A stretch of 11,879 nt of DNA from Burkholderiales bacterium. Its GTDB lineage: Bacteria > Pseudomonadota > Gammaproteobacteria > Burkholderiales > SG8-39. The notes under the pieces were generated by a model. The model saw nothing but the letters and a program-made list of their open reading frames with translations, was not told the origin of the DNA and did not search any database. Position 1 is the first letter of the stretch, and the number at the start of each line of letters is the position of its first letter. The position numbers and the translations under genes are program-made. Positions 1 to 7,848 of this stretch are shown here, piece after piece. The DNA lies in contig CAKKSJ010000269.1 in the NCBI GenBank assembly GCA_919902965.1, forward strand, positions 1 to 11,879, in the 5' to 3' direction.

Positions 1-85
1 GCGACGGCGCTGGCTTAGTGGCCATTTAAGAATCTAGTTGTCATTCTGAAATGCGCTATCAGGCTCTGTCTTCACCTCGCGCCGC

Positions 86-466
86 TCAGCCGATCACCAG
101 GATCGCGTCGGCTTCTACGAGTGCGCCGCGCGGCAGCGAGGCCACGCCGATTGCCGCGCGCGCCGGATAGGGCTGCTTGAAGTAGACGGCCATGGCTTCG
201 TTGACCTTGGCGAAATGCGCGAGATCGGTAAGATAGATGCTCACCCTGGCGGCGTCATCCAGCGTAGCGCCGGCGGCTACGGCCACCGCCTGCAGGTTGT
301 CGAACACGCGCTTGATCTGCGCGTCGATGCCCGCGACCAGTTGCATGCTCGCAGGATCGAGGCCGATCTGGCCGGACAGATAAATCGTGTTGCCGCAACG
401 CAGCGCCTGCGAATAGGTGCCGATTGCGCCAGGGGCATGGGGAGTGGATATCACGGCTTTGGGCAT
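86..466 (-). CDS. ridA: RidA family reactive intermediate/imine deaminase
   Basis: The 126-aa product has the usual length and layout of the RidA/YjgF/YER057c/UK114 family. These cytosolic trimers hydrolyse reactive enamine/imine intermediates released by PLP enzymes such as threonine dehydratase. Visible signatures are the N-terminal GxYSQA segment (residues 16-21), YLSGQIG (29-35), and the C-terminal block PARAAIGVASLPRGALVEADAI. In that block Arg103 and Glu118 correspond to the substrate-carboxylate-binding Arg and the conserved Glu of active RidA members, so deaminase activity is plausible. The ATG at 466 gives the canonical N-terminus (PKAVIST). An AGGGA sits about 13 nt upstream, a rather long spacing. 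The gene stands alone and is divergent from the TPR gene at 560 across 93 bp. RidA subfamilies differ in substrate; the family call is secure, while orthology to E. coli RidA is inferred. Confidence 0.93.
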   Translation of the reverse strand: MPKAVISTPHAPGAIGTYSQALRCGNTIYLSGQIGLDPASMQLVAGIDAQIKRVFDNLQAVAVAAGATLDDAARVSIYLTDLAHFAKVNEAMAVYFKQPYPARAAIGVASLPRGALVEADAILVIG

Positions 467-485
467 GGTTGCGGAACATCCCTAA

Positions 486-515
486 AAAGTTGAGCAATCA
501 AAACGAGCCTATAAT
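486..515 (+). promoter_or_regulatory. Candidate promoter for the TPR/permease genes
   Basis: A perfect -10 hexamer TATAAT lies at 510-515, 45 bp before the ATG at 560. The only TTGA-containing -35 (TTGAGC, 490-495) is separated by just 14 bp, so the -35 match is poor. The -10 lies in the divergent ridA/TPR intergenic region, the natural place for a promoter. Confidence 0.4.
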
Positions 516-559
516 TGCCGCCCGGTCGCGGATACTTTCCGCGATGACCGAATCTTACA

Positions 560-901
560 ATGAGCGCAGCCGTCATCGCCAACCTGAATAAGCTCATAGG
601 CACGCCGCGCGACGGCGCATTGCTGCGGTTTTCACTGGGCAACGAGTATCTCAAGAGCGGCGATGCGCACAGCGCGCAGCTGCAACTCGCCGAGGCGGTG
701 GCGCGCGACCCCGGCTATTCAGCAGCGTGGAAGCTGCTCGGCAGGGCGTACACCGAAATCGGGCAGCCGCAGGCGGCGCTGGATGCCTACCTGCAGGGCA
801 TCGCAGTGGCCGAGAAAAAAGGCGATAAACAGGCGGCGAAGGAAATGTCCGTTTTCGCGCGCCGCCTGCAAAAACAGCTCGCGCCCGACCCGCCGTCCTG
901 A
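560..901 (+). CDS. Small tetratricopeptide-repeat protein
   Basis: This 113-aa protein is almost entirely two TPR units. Repeat 1 is near residues 20-53 (LLRFSLGNEYLKSGDAHSAQ and on). Repeat 2 is near 54-87, with the canonical W-LG-AY---G-P-AAL-AY pattern. A basic helix follows, and there is no signal peptide or membrane segment, so it should be cytosolic and act as a protein-protein adaptor. The partner cannot be read from sequence. The next gene (permease) starts 10 bp after its stop, suggesting co-transcription. No good Shine-Dalgarno precedes the ATG at 560, but the protein begins cleanly there and no in-frame upstream start is better. Similar short TPR proteins are common in beta/gammaproteobacteria without an assigned role. 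Confidence 0.8.
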   Translation: MSAAVIANLNKLIGTPRDGALLRFSLGNEYLKSGDAHSAQLQLAEAVARDPGYSAAWKLLGRAYTEIGQPQAALDAYLQGIAVAEKKGDKQAAKEMSVFARRLQKQLAPDPPS

Positions 902-911
902 TTCGCAATCC

Positions 912-2873
912 ATGTCCTTCCAATCCCAATTGCGCAGCTGGCTCATAGGCAAGCCACTGGACCCGCTGAACCAGGAAACGCGCCGCAGCATCGCGCTGAT
1001 GGCGTTTTTCGCCTGGGTCGGCCTGGGCGCCGACGGCATTTCGTCCTCCAACTATGGACCGGAACAGGCGTTCCGCGCGCTCGGCGAACACACCGACCTC
1101 GGCCTGTACCTGGCGCTGGCCACGGCGATCACGGTATTCATCATCGCGCTCGCCTACAACCAGGTGATCGAGCTGTTTCCGACCGGGGGCGGCGGCTATC
1201 GCGTCGCGACCAAGCTCATCGGACCCTATGCCGGCCTGGTTTCGGGCGCCGCGCTGGTGCTCGACTACATGCTGACCATCGCCATTTCCGTCGCCAGCGG
1301 CGTGGACGCGCTGTTCAGCCTGCTGCCTGTCGGCTTGCAGGAGCACAAGCTCGCCGCGGAAATCGGCCTGATCGTCCTCCTGATCGTGCTCAATCTGCGC
1401 GGCATGAAAGAGGTGATCACCGTGCTGCTGCCGATATTTCTCGGCTTCATCATCACGCACGCGTTCCTGATCATCTACGGCATCGGCGCGCATGCGGACA
1501 ATTTGCCGCAGCTGATCCCGGCGACGCTGGGCGAAACCCGGTCGCTCGCAGGGCAGCTGGGCTGGGCGCATGTAGCCGCGTTCATGCTGCTTGCCTACTC
1601 GCAGGGCGGCGGAACCTATACCGGTCTGGAAGCGGTTTCAAACAACGTGAACGTGCTGGCCGAACCGCGCGTGAGGACCGGCAAGATCACCATGCTCTAC
1701 ATGGCGCTGTCGCTCGCCTTCACCGCCGGCGGCATCATCCTGCTGTACCTGCTGTGGGATGCGCGGCCGGTGGAAGGCCAGACACTGAACGCCGTCGTGT
1801 TCGGCGACATCATCGCGCACCTGGGCTGGGATCCCTGGCTCACCAAGGCGGCGCTGTGGACGGTGCTGGCCCTCGAGGGCGGGCTGTTGTTCGTCGCCGC
1901 GAACACGGGCTTTCTCGGCGGACCGGCGGTACTGTCCAACATGGCCGGCGATTCCTGGGTGCCGCACAAATTCCGCTACCTTTCGACGCGGCTGGTCACC
2001 GAAAACGGCATCCTCGTCATGGGCGTGGCCGCACTCGGCATCCTGATCTGGACCGGCGGCAGCGTGTCCCTGCTGGTGATCCTGTACAGCGTCAGCGTGT
2101 TTCTGACTTTTGCCATTTCCCTGTACGGGCTGTGCGTCTACTGGTGGCGGCACCGCGCCGAGCACGGCCACTGGATCAGGCGCCTCGCCTTGTCCGCGGC
2201 GGGCTTTATCGTGTGCTCGGTCATCCTGGCGTTGCTGCTGGTGGAGAAATTCGCCGAAGGCGGATGGCTCACGGCGCTGATCATCGCCGCCATCACCGGC
2301 ATCTGCCTCAGTATCCGCAATCACTATAACTGGACCAGGGAGCAGATTCGCAAGGTCGACGAAATATTCGCCAATCAGCCTTTCGGCAGCGTGACCAACG
2401 CGCCCAAACCCGACCCGTCCCTGCCGACTGCGGTGTTCATGGTGGGGTCGAGCCGCGGCGGCGGGCTGCACGCCCTGCTCTGGGTGCAGCGCATGTTTCC
2501 GGAGCATTTCCGCAATTTCATTTTCGTCAGCGCGCGCACCGTCGATGCGCATAGCTACGGCGGCAACGAAGATGTGAAAATGATGCAAATGGAAGCCGAC
2601 GTCGCGCTCACCTATTTCGTCAATTTCTGCAATAGCAAGGGCTGGGCGGCGAAATCCCGTCTGGCCTTCGGCACCGACCCGGTGGACGAAGCCGTCAAAC
2701 TCGCGCAACAGATGCATGAAGAGTTCCCGAACTGCATGTTCTTCGCCAGCAAGCTGGTTTTCCAGAGCGAAAACTGGCTGATACGGCTGCTGCACAACGA
2801 GGCCGCCCTGGCGATACAACGCCGACTGCACCTGCAGGGCCTGCAAATGGTAATCTTGCCTATGAAAATCTGA
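912..2873 (+). CDS. APC-superfamily permease with C-terminal cytosolic domain (KimA/KUP-like cation or amino-acid transporter)
   Basis: The product is a 653-aa inner-membrane permease. Residues about 30-465 hold roughly twelve hydrophobic helices. The first is followed by a Gly/Ser-rich unwound segment, GADGISSSNYGPEQAF (39-54), and a later TGGGGYRVATKLIGPYAG (91-108); both match substrate-site and early-loop motifs of APC transporters, including KimA-type K+ importers. Residues about 470-653 form a soluble domain (AVFMVGSSRGGG at 507-518, then alternating hydrophobic strands and helices), reminiscent of the cytosolic C-terminal domains of KimA-like proteins. The ATG at 912 gives a typical N-terminus; an in-frame upstream extension would read through the TPR gene in another frame and is rejected. 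It follows the TPR gene by 10 bp and precedes a small membrane protein by 27 bp. Substrate is uncertain: potassium is an inference from family resemblance, and amino-acid or other cation transport is possible. Confidence 0.85.
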   Translation: MSFQSQLRSWLIGKPLDPLNQETRRSIALMAFFAWVGLGADGISSSNYGPEQAFRALGEHTDLGLYLALATAITVFIIALAYNQVIELFPTGGGGYRVATKLIGPYAGLVSGAALVLDYMLTIAISVASGVDALFSLLPVGLQEHKLAAEIGLIVLLIVLNLRGMKEVITVLLPIFLGFIITHAFLIIYGIGAHADNLPQLIPATLGETRSLAGQLGWAHVAAFMLLAYSQGGGTYTGLEAVSNNVNVLAEPRVRTGKITMLYMALSLAFTAGGIILLYLLWDARPVEGQTLNAVVFGDIIAHLGWDPWLTKAALWTVLALEGGLLFVAANTGFLGGPAVLSNMAGDSWVPHKFRYLSTRLVTENGILVMGVAALGILIWTGGSVSLLVILYSVSVFLTFAISLYGLCVYWWRHRAEHGHWIRRLALSAAGFIVCSVILALLLVEKFAEGGWLTALIIAAITGICLSIRNHYNWTREQIRKVDEIFANQPFGSVTNAPKPDPSLPTAVFMVGSSRGGGLHALLWVQRMFPEHFRNFIFVSARTVDAHSYGGNEDVKMMQMEADVALTYFVNFCNSKGWAAKSRLAFGTDPVDEAVKLAQQMHEEFPNCMFFASKLVFQSENWLIRLLHNEAALAIQRRLHLQGLQMVILPMKI

Positions 2874-2900
2874 GCTGAAGTCACGACTAGGGGGGAATGT

Positions 2901-3092
2901 ATGAGTCTGCTTATGAAATCGGTACTGATCACCGCCGGCCTCGGGCTGCTGTTCATGCTTTACGAATGGAGCCTGATGCGCAAGAAAAAAGGCGGGGTGA
3001 CCGCCACCGACAGGAAAAACCTGCGTGATCTGGTTTTCTTCACGGCCGGCGCATGCGCGCTGGTGGCATTCGCGGTGGCGACTCTGACCTAG
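2901..3092 (+). CDS. Small two-helix membrane protein
   Basis: This 63-aa protein has two predicted membrane helices, near residues 4-21 and 41-60. They are joined by a basic, probably cytosolic loop (RKKKGG and TDRKNLRD). A strong Shine-Dalgarno (AGGGGGG, 2889-2895) lies 5 nt before the ATG, which supports translation. I do not recognise a family. It sits 27 bp after the permease and 8 bp before the preferred GTG start of the response regulator, so the three are probably co-transcribed. A role as a small accessory subunit of the permease is possible but only inferred from position. Confidence 0.7.
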   Translation: MSLLMKSVLITAGLGLLFMLYEWSLMRKKKGGVTATDRKNLRDLVFFTAGACALVAFAVATLT

Positions 3093-3100
3093 ATTCCCAG

Positions 3101-3814
3101 GTGGTCTGCACCAAGCTGCTCATCTGCGATGACCATCCGCCTATCCGCAAGGCGGTGACCCATATTGCAAGAGAGTTGCTCAGCGATATCGGCATCGTCG
3201 AAGCCGGCAATGGGGCCGAGGCGCTGGCACTGCTCGATCTGCACCCCGACATCGATCTGATATTGCTGGATCTGCACATGCCCGGCATGAGCGGTTTCGA
3301 CCTGCTATCGGAACTCAAGCTCAGAATGCCATCGCTGCCGGTGGTGGTCTTGTCCTCGGACGAAACGCGCAGCGCGGTGATCGACGCCCTGGATCGCGGC
3401 GCTACCGGATATATCTGCAAGTCCTCGCCCACGGACTTGCTAGCGAAATTCCTCGAACACGCGCTGAAGGGACACATCGCCCTGCCGGTTGCCATTGCGC
3501 GCAGCGCCGCCGCGCCGCCGGCAGAGGGCAACGAGTCCGCCCCGGCTGCGGCGCAGGGCTCGGTCGATCTGGGCCTTTCCCAGAGACAGACGCAGGTGCT
3601 GGGCTGCATGCTGCGCGGCATGTCGAACAAGCAGATTTGCCGCGAACTCGGGCTGGCCGAAGGTACGGTCAAGAACCACGCGGTCGCGGTGTTTCGCGCG
3701 CTCAATGTCAGCAACCGCGCGCAAGCCGTGATAGAAGCCAGCCGGCGCGGCCTGTCCGTCGGCAACTGGCGTGATCAGCTTGAACTGCAGAACGAGGGGG
3801 AAGGCCAGCGCTAA
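3101..3814 (+). CDS. NarL/LuxR-type two-component response regulator
   Basis: From the GTG at 3101 the protein is 237 aa. The receiver domain (about 4-122) shows the acidic pocket D10-D11, phospho-acceptor Asp57 in LLLDLHMPG, Ser85 and Lys107. An Ala/Pro/Gly-rich linker (about 130-155) leads to a LuxR/GerE helix-turn-helix (about 158-220) with the hallmarks LSQRQTQVLGCMLRGMSNKQ, LGLAEGTVKNH and a following recognition helix. It is expected to bind DNA as a phosphorylation-dependent dimer. An ATG at 3053 is in frame but would add a low-complexity leader overlapping the previous gene, so the GTG is preferred; neither start has a good Shine-Dalgarno. The kinase gene converges on it with overlapping stop codons, and its HisKA_3 domain is the type that pairs with NarL-family regulators. 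Target genes cannot be told from this window. Confidence 0.9.
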   Translation: MVCTKLLICDDHPPIRKAVTHIARELLSDIGIVEAGNGAEALALLDLHPDIDLILLDLHMPGMSGFDLLSELKLRMPSLPVVVLSSDETRSAVIDALDRGATGYICKSSPTDLLAKFLEHALKGHIALPVAIARSAAAPPAEGNESAPAAAQGSVDLGLSQRQTQVLGCMLRGMSNKQICRELGLAEGTVKNHAVAVFRALNVSNRAQAVIEASRRGLSVGNWRDQLELQNEGEGQR

Positions 3815-6318
3815 TGCGAGCCCAGGGCTGCGCCTACACGCACGCTCACCCGCGTTCCGCGTCCGGGTGTCGATTCAATCTTCCAGCGGCCGCCGATGGC
3901 TTCGGCCCGTTCCTGCATCGACAATAGCCCCAGCCCCGGGTTGTTCGCAGCCATGCCCGCAACGTCGATGCCGACCCCGTCGTCGGCGACACTCAGCTGC
4001 AGGTGATCGGCGCGGCAGTTGAATTCGATCTCGACGGCGCTGGCCCGCGCGTGTTTGGCGCAATTGGTCAGGGCTTCCTGCGCGATGCGAAACAAGGCGA
4101 TTTTTGTCTCGGCCGGCAGGCGCGCGCCGCTATTGTCGCCGGTCACCTGCACCGGAATGCCGGTACCGTCTTCGAACATGCGCGCGTATTCTTCCAGCGC
4201 GGGAAACAGATTGCGGTTCTCCAGCAGCAGCGGGCGCAGGTCGACGCTGATCTCCTTGGCATTCGCCTTGGCCTGGTCGATCAATACGATGAGATCGGCC
4301 AGCTGCCGCTGCATGCTAGCGATATCGCCCTGCGGCAGCTGCTTTTGCAGCAGCGCGAGATTGAGGCCGATGGCCGCCAGATTGGAGCCCACCCCGTCGT
4401 GGAGTTCCGCTGCCAGCCGCCGCCGCTCGACCTCCTGCGCCTCCCCCAGGCGGCGCGTCATGTTCTGCAGCCGCTGGGCAAGTTCCAGCGCCGCTTGCTC
4501 CGCCTGCCGGCGTTCCCCGACCTCTGCCTGCAAGGCGGTGTTGGCGGCACTCAGCGCGGTGGTGCGCTCCTGCACCCGCCGCTCCAGATCCTCGTTGAGT
4601 TTGCGCAACGCCTCCTCGGCGCGCCTGCGCGCGGTAATGTCCTCGCGCAATGCAAAAAATCCAATCACCTCGCCGGCGGCGTCGCGCTCCGGAATATAGC
4701 GCAACGCGCGCGTCGCGGTCTGCCCGTCCTCGCCGGTGAAAGAGTGCTCGTACTGGACCACCTCGCCGGCCAGCGCCCGCCGTATGATGGGTTCCAGAAC
4801 GGCGTAGACTTTCTCCCCGACGAATTCGCGCACCGGCCGGCCCTGGTAGTCTTCGCCGTAGTTCTCGCGGTAGAAACGATTGGCAAAAGTTATGCGCTCC
4901 GCCTTGTCGATGTGCGCGACCGCAAGCGGGAAAGCGTCGAACAATTCGCGCAGATGCGCCTCGTTGCGCCGCAGTGCCTCCGCTGCCAGCTTCGCGTCGG
5001 TGATGTCCACGATCACGCCGACCAGACCGACGACTTTGCCGCCGGCGTCAAGTATGCGCCGCCCGGTGATACGCCCCCAGAATTCGCTTCCGTCCTTGCG
5101 CCGGTAGTGGCGCTCGCGGTCGAGCGCGTCCGTGCGGCCTTCGATCAGCGCAAACATCGCCGCCTTTCCTGCTTCGAGCTCATCCGCATGCAAATAGTCC
5201 GTGTACGCGCTTCCGACCAGGCTTTCCCGCGAATATCCGAACATCTCCGCCATGCGCCGGTTGGCATGGGTGATTGTCCCTTCGGAATCGACATCGAAAA
5301 TGGCGGCGCTGGACGCGTCGTAGACGAGTTGCAGATGCGCGATCTGCTTGCGCAAATCCGCTTCGAGCTGTTCACGGTTTCCGCGCGCCGCCTCCTTTTC
5401 CTGAATCCTGAGCGCAAGCAACAGCGCCACCAGCAGGAGCAGGGCGGTCGCCAAAACGCCTGCACTCAGATAGCTGGCGCGCTGCGCGCGGTACGGTGCC
5501 AACACCGTATCCAGCGCCTGCCCGACGAAAATGGTCAAGGGGTAGCCGGGAATCTTCTGGTAGCGATACATGCGCTCGACACCATCGGTCCTGGCCGTAC
5601 GCCTATAGCCGCCTTCAGGCGCCGCATCGGCGCCCAGCCCGGGAATATTTATCAGGGAAATACCGGATAGTTTCGCAAGATCGTGCGAACGTGCCAGGAT
5701 CTGCCCGTCCGCGCGCACCAGAGTAACGCTGGCGCCTTCGCCGAGGTCGATGTCCTTGTAGACCCGCTCCAGGACGGGAGGCGGAATGAACAGCGCCAAT
5801 ACGCCCGTAAAGCGCTCCTGGCGATCATAGATGGGCCGCGTGAACGCGATGCTCAAGTGTTTCAGCGACGCTTCGAGCGAGGGCGCGCCGATCTGCAACT
5901 CACGCTGTCCGAGTTCTTTGTGGCCGATGAAGTACGGCCTGCCCGAGACGTCGCTACCCTGAAAGCCGGGCAGGCTGCTAAACGCGATGCGTCCGCCGGC
6001 GTCGGTCACGATAAGCTGGGCGACATTTTCGTGGCGCAGGTTTGCCTGCTGCTGCGCGACGTGATCGGCAAAAGGCAGGCTGCTGGCGACCCAGTCGCCG
6101 CGCAGATGCATCAGCACAAGGTCGATGGCGCGCACCGAAGACGCCAGGTGTTCGGCCATGCTGTGCGCAAGATTGCGACCCTGGGTATCCGCACTCGCCA
6201 GGGCCTCGCGTTCCGAGCTGCGCAGCGCGAACGCGATAGCGATCCACATCGCCAGGGCGAGGAGGCCGGCGGCGGCGAAAATCAGCAATGCGGTGCGGCG
6301 TAGGGGTTTAAGGCGCAT
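3811..6318 (-). CDS. Membrane sensor histidine kinase, dCache-PAS-PAS-HisKA_3-HATPase_c
   Basis: This 835-aa kinase opens with a membrane helix (about 9-32). A periplasmic region of about 245 residues reads as a dCache-type sensor (GRPYFIGHKELGQREL, TGVLALFIPP), and a second helix follows (about 283-303). In the cytosol PAS-1 (about 326-442, with FGYSRESLVG and a YRRKDGSEFWGR loop) and PAS-2 (about 450-565) each end in the usual PAC-type DIT/EDIT. A coiled coil (about 565-625) leads to the HisKA_3 motif with His640 in AAELHDGVG. The HATPase has an N-box (QEALTNCAKHA, 747-757), DDGVGI (779-784) and GLGL (795-798). All catalytic motifs look intact. It probably phosphorylates Asp57 of the convergent regulator, with which it shares the CTAA stop overlap. 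The sensed ligand is unknown; dCache domains often bind small organic molecules such as amino or carboxylic acids. Confidence 0.93.
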   Translation of the reverse strand: MRLKPLRRTALLIFAAAGLLALAMWIAIAFALRSSEREALASADTQGRNLAHSMAEHLASSVRAIDLVLMHLRGDWVASSLPFADHVAQQQANLRHENVAQLIVTDAGGRIAFSSLPGFQGSDVSGRPYFIGHKELGQRELQIGAPSLEASLKHLSIAFTRPIYDRQERFTGVLALFIPPPVLERVYKDIDLGEGASVTLVRADGQILARSHDLAKLSGISLINIPGLGADAAPEGGYRRTARTDGVERMYRYQKIPGYPLTIFVGQALDTVLAPYRAQRASYLSAGVLATALLLLVALLLALRIQEKEAARGNREQLEADLRKQIAHLQLVYDASSAAIFDVDSEGTITHANRRMAEMFGYSRESLVGSAYTDYLHADELEAGKAAMFALIEGRTDALDRERHYRRKDGSEFWGRITGRRILDAGGKVVGLVGVIVDITDAKLAAEALRRNEAHLRELFDAFPLAVAHIDKAERITFANRFYRENYGEDYQGRPVREFVGEKVYAVLEPIIRRALAGEVVQYEHSFTGEDGQTATRALRYIPERDAAGEVIGFFALREDITARRRAEEALRKLNEDLERRVQERTTALSAANTALQAEVGERRQAEQAALELAQRLQNMTRRLGEAQEVERRRLAAELHDGVGSNLAAIGLNLALLQKQLPQGDIASMQRQLADLIVLIDQAKANAKEISVDLRPLLLENRNLFPALEEYARMFEDGTGIPVQVTGDNSGARLPAETKIALFRIAQEALTNCAKHARASAVEIEFNCRADHLQLSVADDGVGIDVAGMAANNPGLGLLSMQERAEAIGGRWKIESTPGRGTRVSVRVGAALGSH

Positions 6319-6421
6319 GCGCCGGCCTGGTTGGAGCGTCGGCGCCCCAACCGTCCTGGTTACCGAGGAATCGCCACCTTACCAGAGCGCCGAATTTCCG
6401 GCAGGAACGCAAAGGACGGGC

Positions 6422-6820
6422 TCAGGCCGTCGCGCCCTCCGTGCGCAAATCCGCGAACACCTTCACCGCCACCAGCATGGCGTCGCGCACCAGCGGCGCG
6501 CCCACATAGCCCATCAGGTGGAGCATCGCCTCCGTCAGTTCGTCCTCGGTCCAGCCCTGGCGCCGCGCCATGCGCAAATGGATCGCCAGCTCCGCTGCGC
6601 GGCCGGTGGACGCGTCGGAGACCACGGTGATCAGCGTGCGCGCTTTCAGATCGAGCCCCGGCCGGGTCCACAGCGTGCCGAAGACCGTCTCGCTCGCCAG
6701 GTCGATGAACTTCTGCATCAGCGGGTCTTTGTAGGCCGTCGCCGCCATCTTGTCGACGTAGGCGTCACCCAGCAGCTTGCGGCGCATCGCGCGGCCCTTG
6801 CTCAGATCGGTCTGGGACAT
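6422..6820 (-). CDS. Carboxymuconolactone decarboxylase (CMD) family protein
   Basis: From the ATG at 6820 the protein is 132 aa, matching PcaC-like CMD proteins. AAGGAG lies 6 nt upstream (6827-6832), which decides this start over the much longer open frame. The conserved core is present: FGTLWTRPGLDLKART, AAELAIHLRMARRQGWTEDE with His81, and EAMLHLMGYVGAP. These correspond to the all-helical CMD fold and its conserved ELxxH segment. No AhpD-type CxxC is present, so a peroxidase role is unlikely. True PcaC decarboxylates 4-carboxymuconolactone in protocatechuate degradation, but no other pca genes are in view; the family includes many members of unknown substrate, so no symbol is given. It lies 103 bp upstream of the kinase on the same strand, and co-transcription is possible but unproven. 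Confidence 0.88.
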   Translation of the reverse strand: MSQTDLSKGRAMRRKLLGDAYVDKMAATAYKDPLMQKFIDLASETVFGTLWTRPGLDLKARTLITVVSDASTGRAAELAIHLRMARRQGWTEDELTEAMLHLMGYVGAPLVRDAMLVAVKVFADLRTEGATA

Positions 6821-6902
6821 CGATTTCTCCTTGGTATGGTTCGGGACAATGATAAGGCCGGAAGCTTTGTTCTTTCCTGACGCGCCGGCGGGCAATATTC
6901 CA

Positions 6903-6917
6903 AAGCGCCTGGCGCTT
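6903..6917. repeat. 15-bp perfect palindrome upstream of the CMD gene
   Basis: AAGCGCC-T-GGCGCTT is a perfect 7-1-7 inverted repeat about 85 bp upstream of the CMD start codon. It could be a regulator-binding site; its odd centre makes a stable hairpin less likely. The rest of 6821-7073 shows no gene. Confidence 0.35.
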
Positions 6918-7073
6918 GAGCAGCTGCAGAAACCCCGGATTGATGAACAGTCTTTCCCGGCCTGCCAGGCGTCTTTGGCCCGCACGACCTGCCCCCATTG
7001 AACGCTGCCGCCGGGAGTTTGATCGGATTTTACGAACTCACGCCTGTTAGCGCTACAAGGGGGCGGCGCACTG

Positions 7074-7625
7074 TCAGAACCGCCTGAGCGTCAAAAGACT
7101 TCCCGGAGGACTCGTGTAAGTGAATGTGACCGTATTTGAATCCGCGCTGAAAGCAAATGTACCTGCCTGTAGATCGCCGTCTATCGTCGTCGCGCTAAAT
7201 GCGCTGCCGCTGGTTTGAAGGCGCAGAAGATATTCGGTATAAGAAATGAACAAGCCGCTTGCGTCCTGTGACAGCACATATGTTCCAAAATAGTCTTTTG
7301 TTTCCGAATCAAAGTGGCTGCGGTAGGTGCCATCCGCCGCAATGCTCAGAACCTCCCCTTCGTCGCCGTTCTGTGCAGGAACGGCTGTGTGCCTCCAGTA
7401 ACCAATAATCGAGTTGGCAGAACTCGATCCGACCCGGTTGTAAATAAACGCAGTCCCGTCTTGAAACTTCCAGTGCTGCAAAGTGTTTGAATCGAGGAGG
7501 AGATACGGAGATTTACCACCAACTCGGTACCAGAAGCCATCTCCACTCGCCTGGTCTTCAGCAATCTTCCTATCCACTACAGCACCGGTTCCCCACGACC
7601 CTACAAGACGACTGTCAAAAGCCAT
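7074..7625 (-). CDS. Hypothetical beta-rich, lipocalin-like protein
   Basis: This 183-aa protein has no signal peptide and no membrane segment. It begins MAFDSRLVGSWGTG, and a second block reads IIGYWRHT (73-80), followed by EVLSIAADGTYRSHF and FGTYVLSQ. The GxW start plus later DGTY and GxY elements are the pattern of lipocalin-like beta barrels, so it may hold one or two such units. A purine-rich GGGAG lies about 10 nt before the ATG. Composition is lower in GC than the genes to the left, and it has no evident operon partner: 253 bp separate it from the CMD gene and 223 bp from the toxin gene. Function is unknown. The lipocalin reading is an inference from motifs and should be tested by structure prediction. 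Confidence 0.65.
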   Translation of the reverse strand: MAFDSRLVGSWGTGAVVDRKIAEDQASGDGFWYRVGGKSPYLLLDSNTLQHWKFQDGTAFIYNRVGSSSANSIIGYWRHTAVPAQNGDEGEVLSIAADGTYRSHFDSETKDYFGTYVLSQDASGLFISYTEYLLRLQTSGSAFSATTIDGDLQAGTFAFSADSNTVTFTYTSPPGSLLTLRRF

Positions 7626-7665
7626 TTTGGCAAAACTCCCTGTTTATCGCATACCCTGGCTGCGA

Positions 7666-7679
7666 CTTTGAAATCAAAG
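7666..7679. repeat. Inverted repeat upstream of the lipocalin-like gene
   Basis: CTTTGA-AA-TCAAAG is a perfect 6-bp inverted repeat with a 2-bp centre, 41 bp upstream of the ATG at 7625. On the minus strand it contains TTGATT, a weak -35 that would pair with TATGCG 18 bp downstream. It could be an operator. Confidence 0.3.
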
Positions 7680-7848
7680 AGAGGGTGGCACAGTGTACAA
7701 GCGCTTCGCAAGCTCGTCAGAGCACTCGCCGCCAAGGACGGAGGGGTTCGCCGGGCCGGACCTCTGGCAATTCACTGCCTGGTCGACCCGCATAGAAGTT
7801 GCGACAGCTTGGGATCGCGCCGGACGACGCCGGAACGCACGACGCGGT

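Noticed and set aside
1..85. A short plus-strand frame ending in TAG at 16-18, as a possible gene end
   Set aside because: Only five codons are visible, so nothing supports a coding call; no terminator or RNA gene was seen in this stretch.
663..911. An 83-residue N-terminal extension of the permease
   Set aside because: It is Arg/Ser-rich and lies out of frame over the TPR gene; the ATG at 912 gives the natural N-terminus.
651..1571. A 306-aa minus-strand open frame
   Set aside because: It spans the antisense of both the TPR gene and the permease start, and its composition is unlike a real protein.
1638..2846. A 402-aa minus-strand open frame opposite the permease
   Set aside because: His/Gln/Arg/Ala-rich product without domains; it is the antisense shadow of the permease.
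4003..5670. A 555-aa plus-strand open frame opposite the histidine kinase
   Set aside because: It lies wholly antisense to a gene with intact, recognisable domains. It is Arg/Gln-rich with no family motif, as expected of a GC-rich shadow frame.
6821..6985. A 55-residue N-terminal extension of the CMD protein
   Set aside because: AAGGAG lies 6 nt before the ATG at 6820, and the extension is Cys/Ser/Lys-rich with no family similarity.
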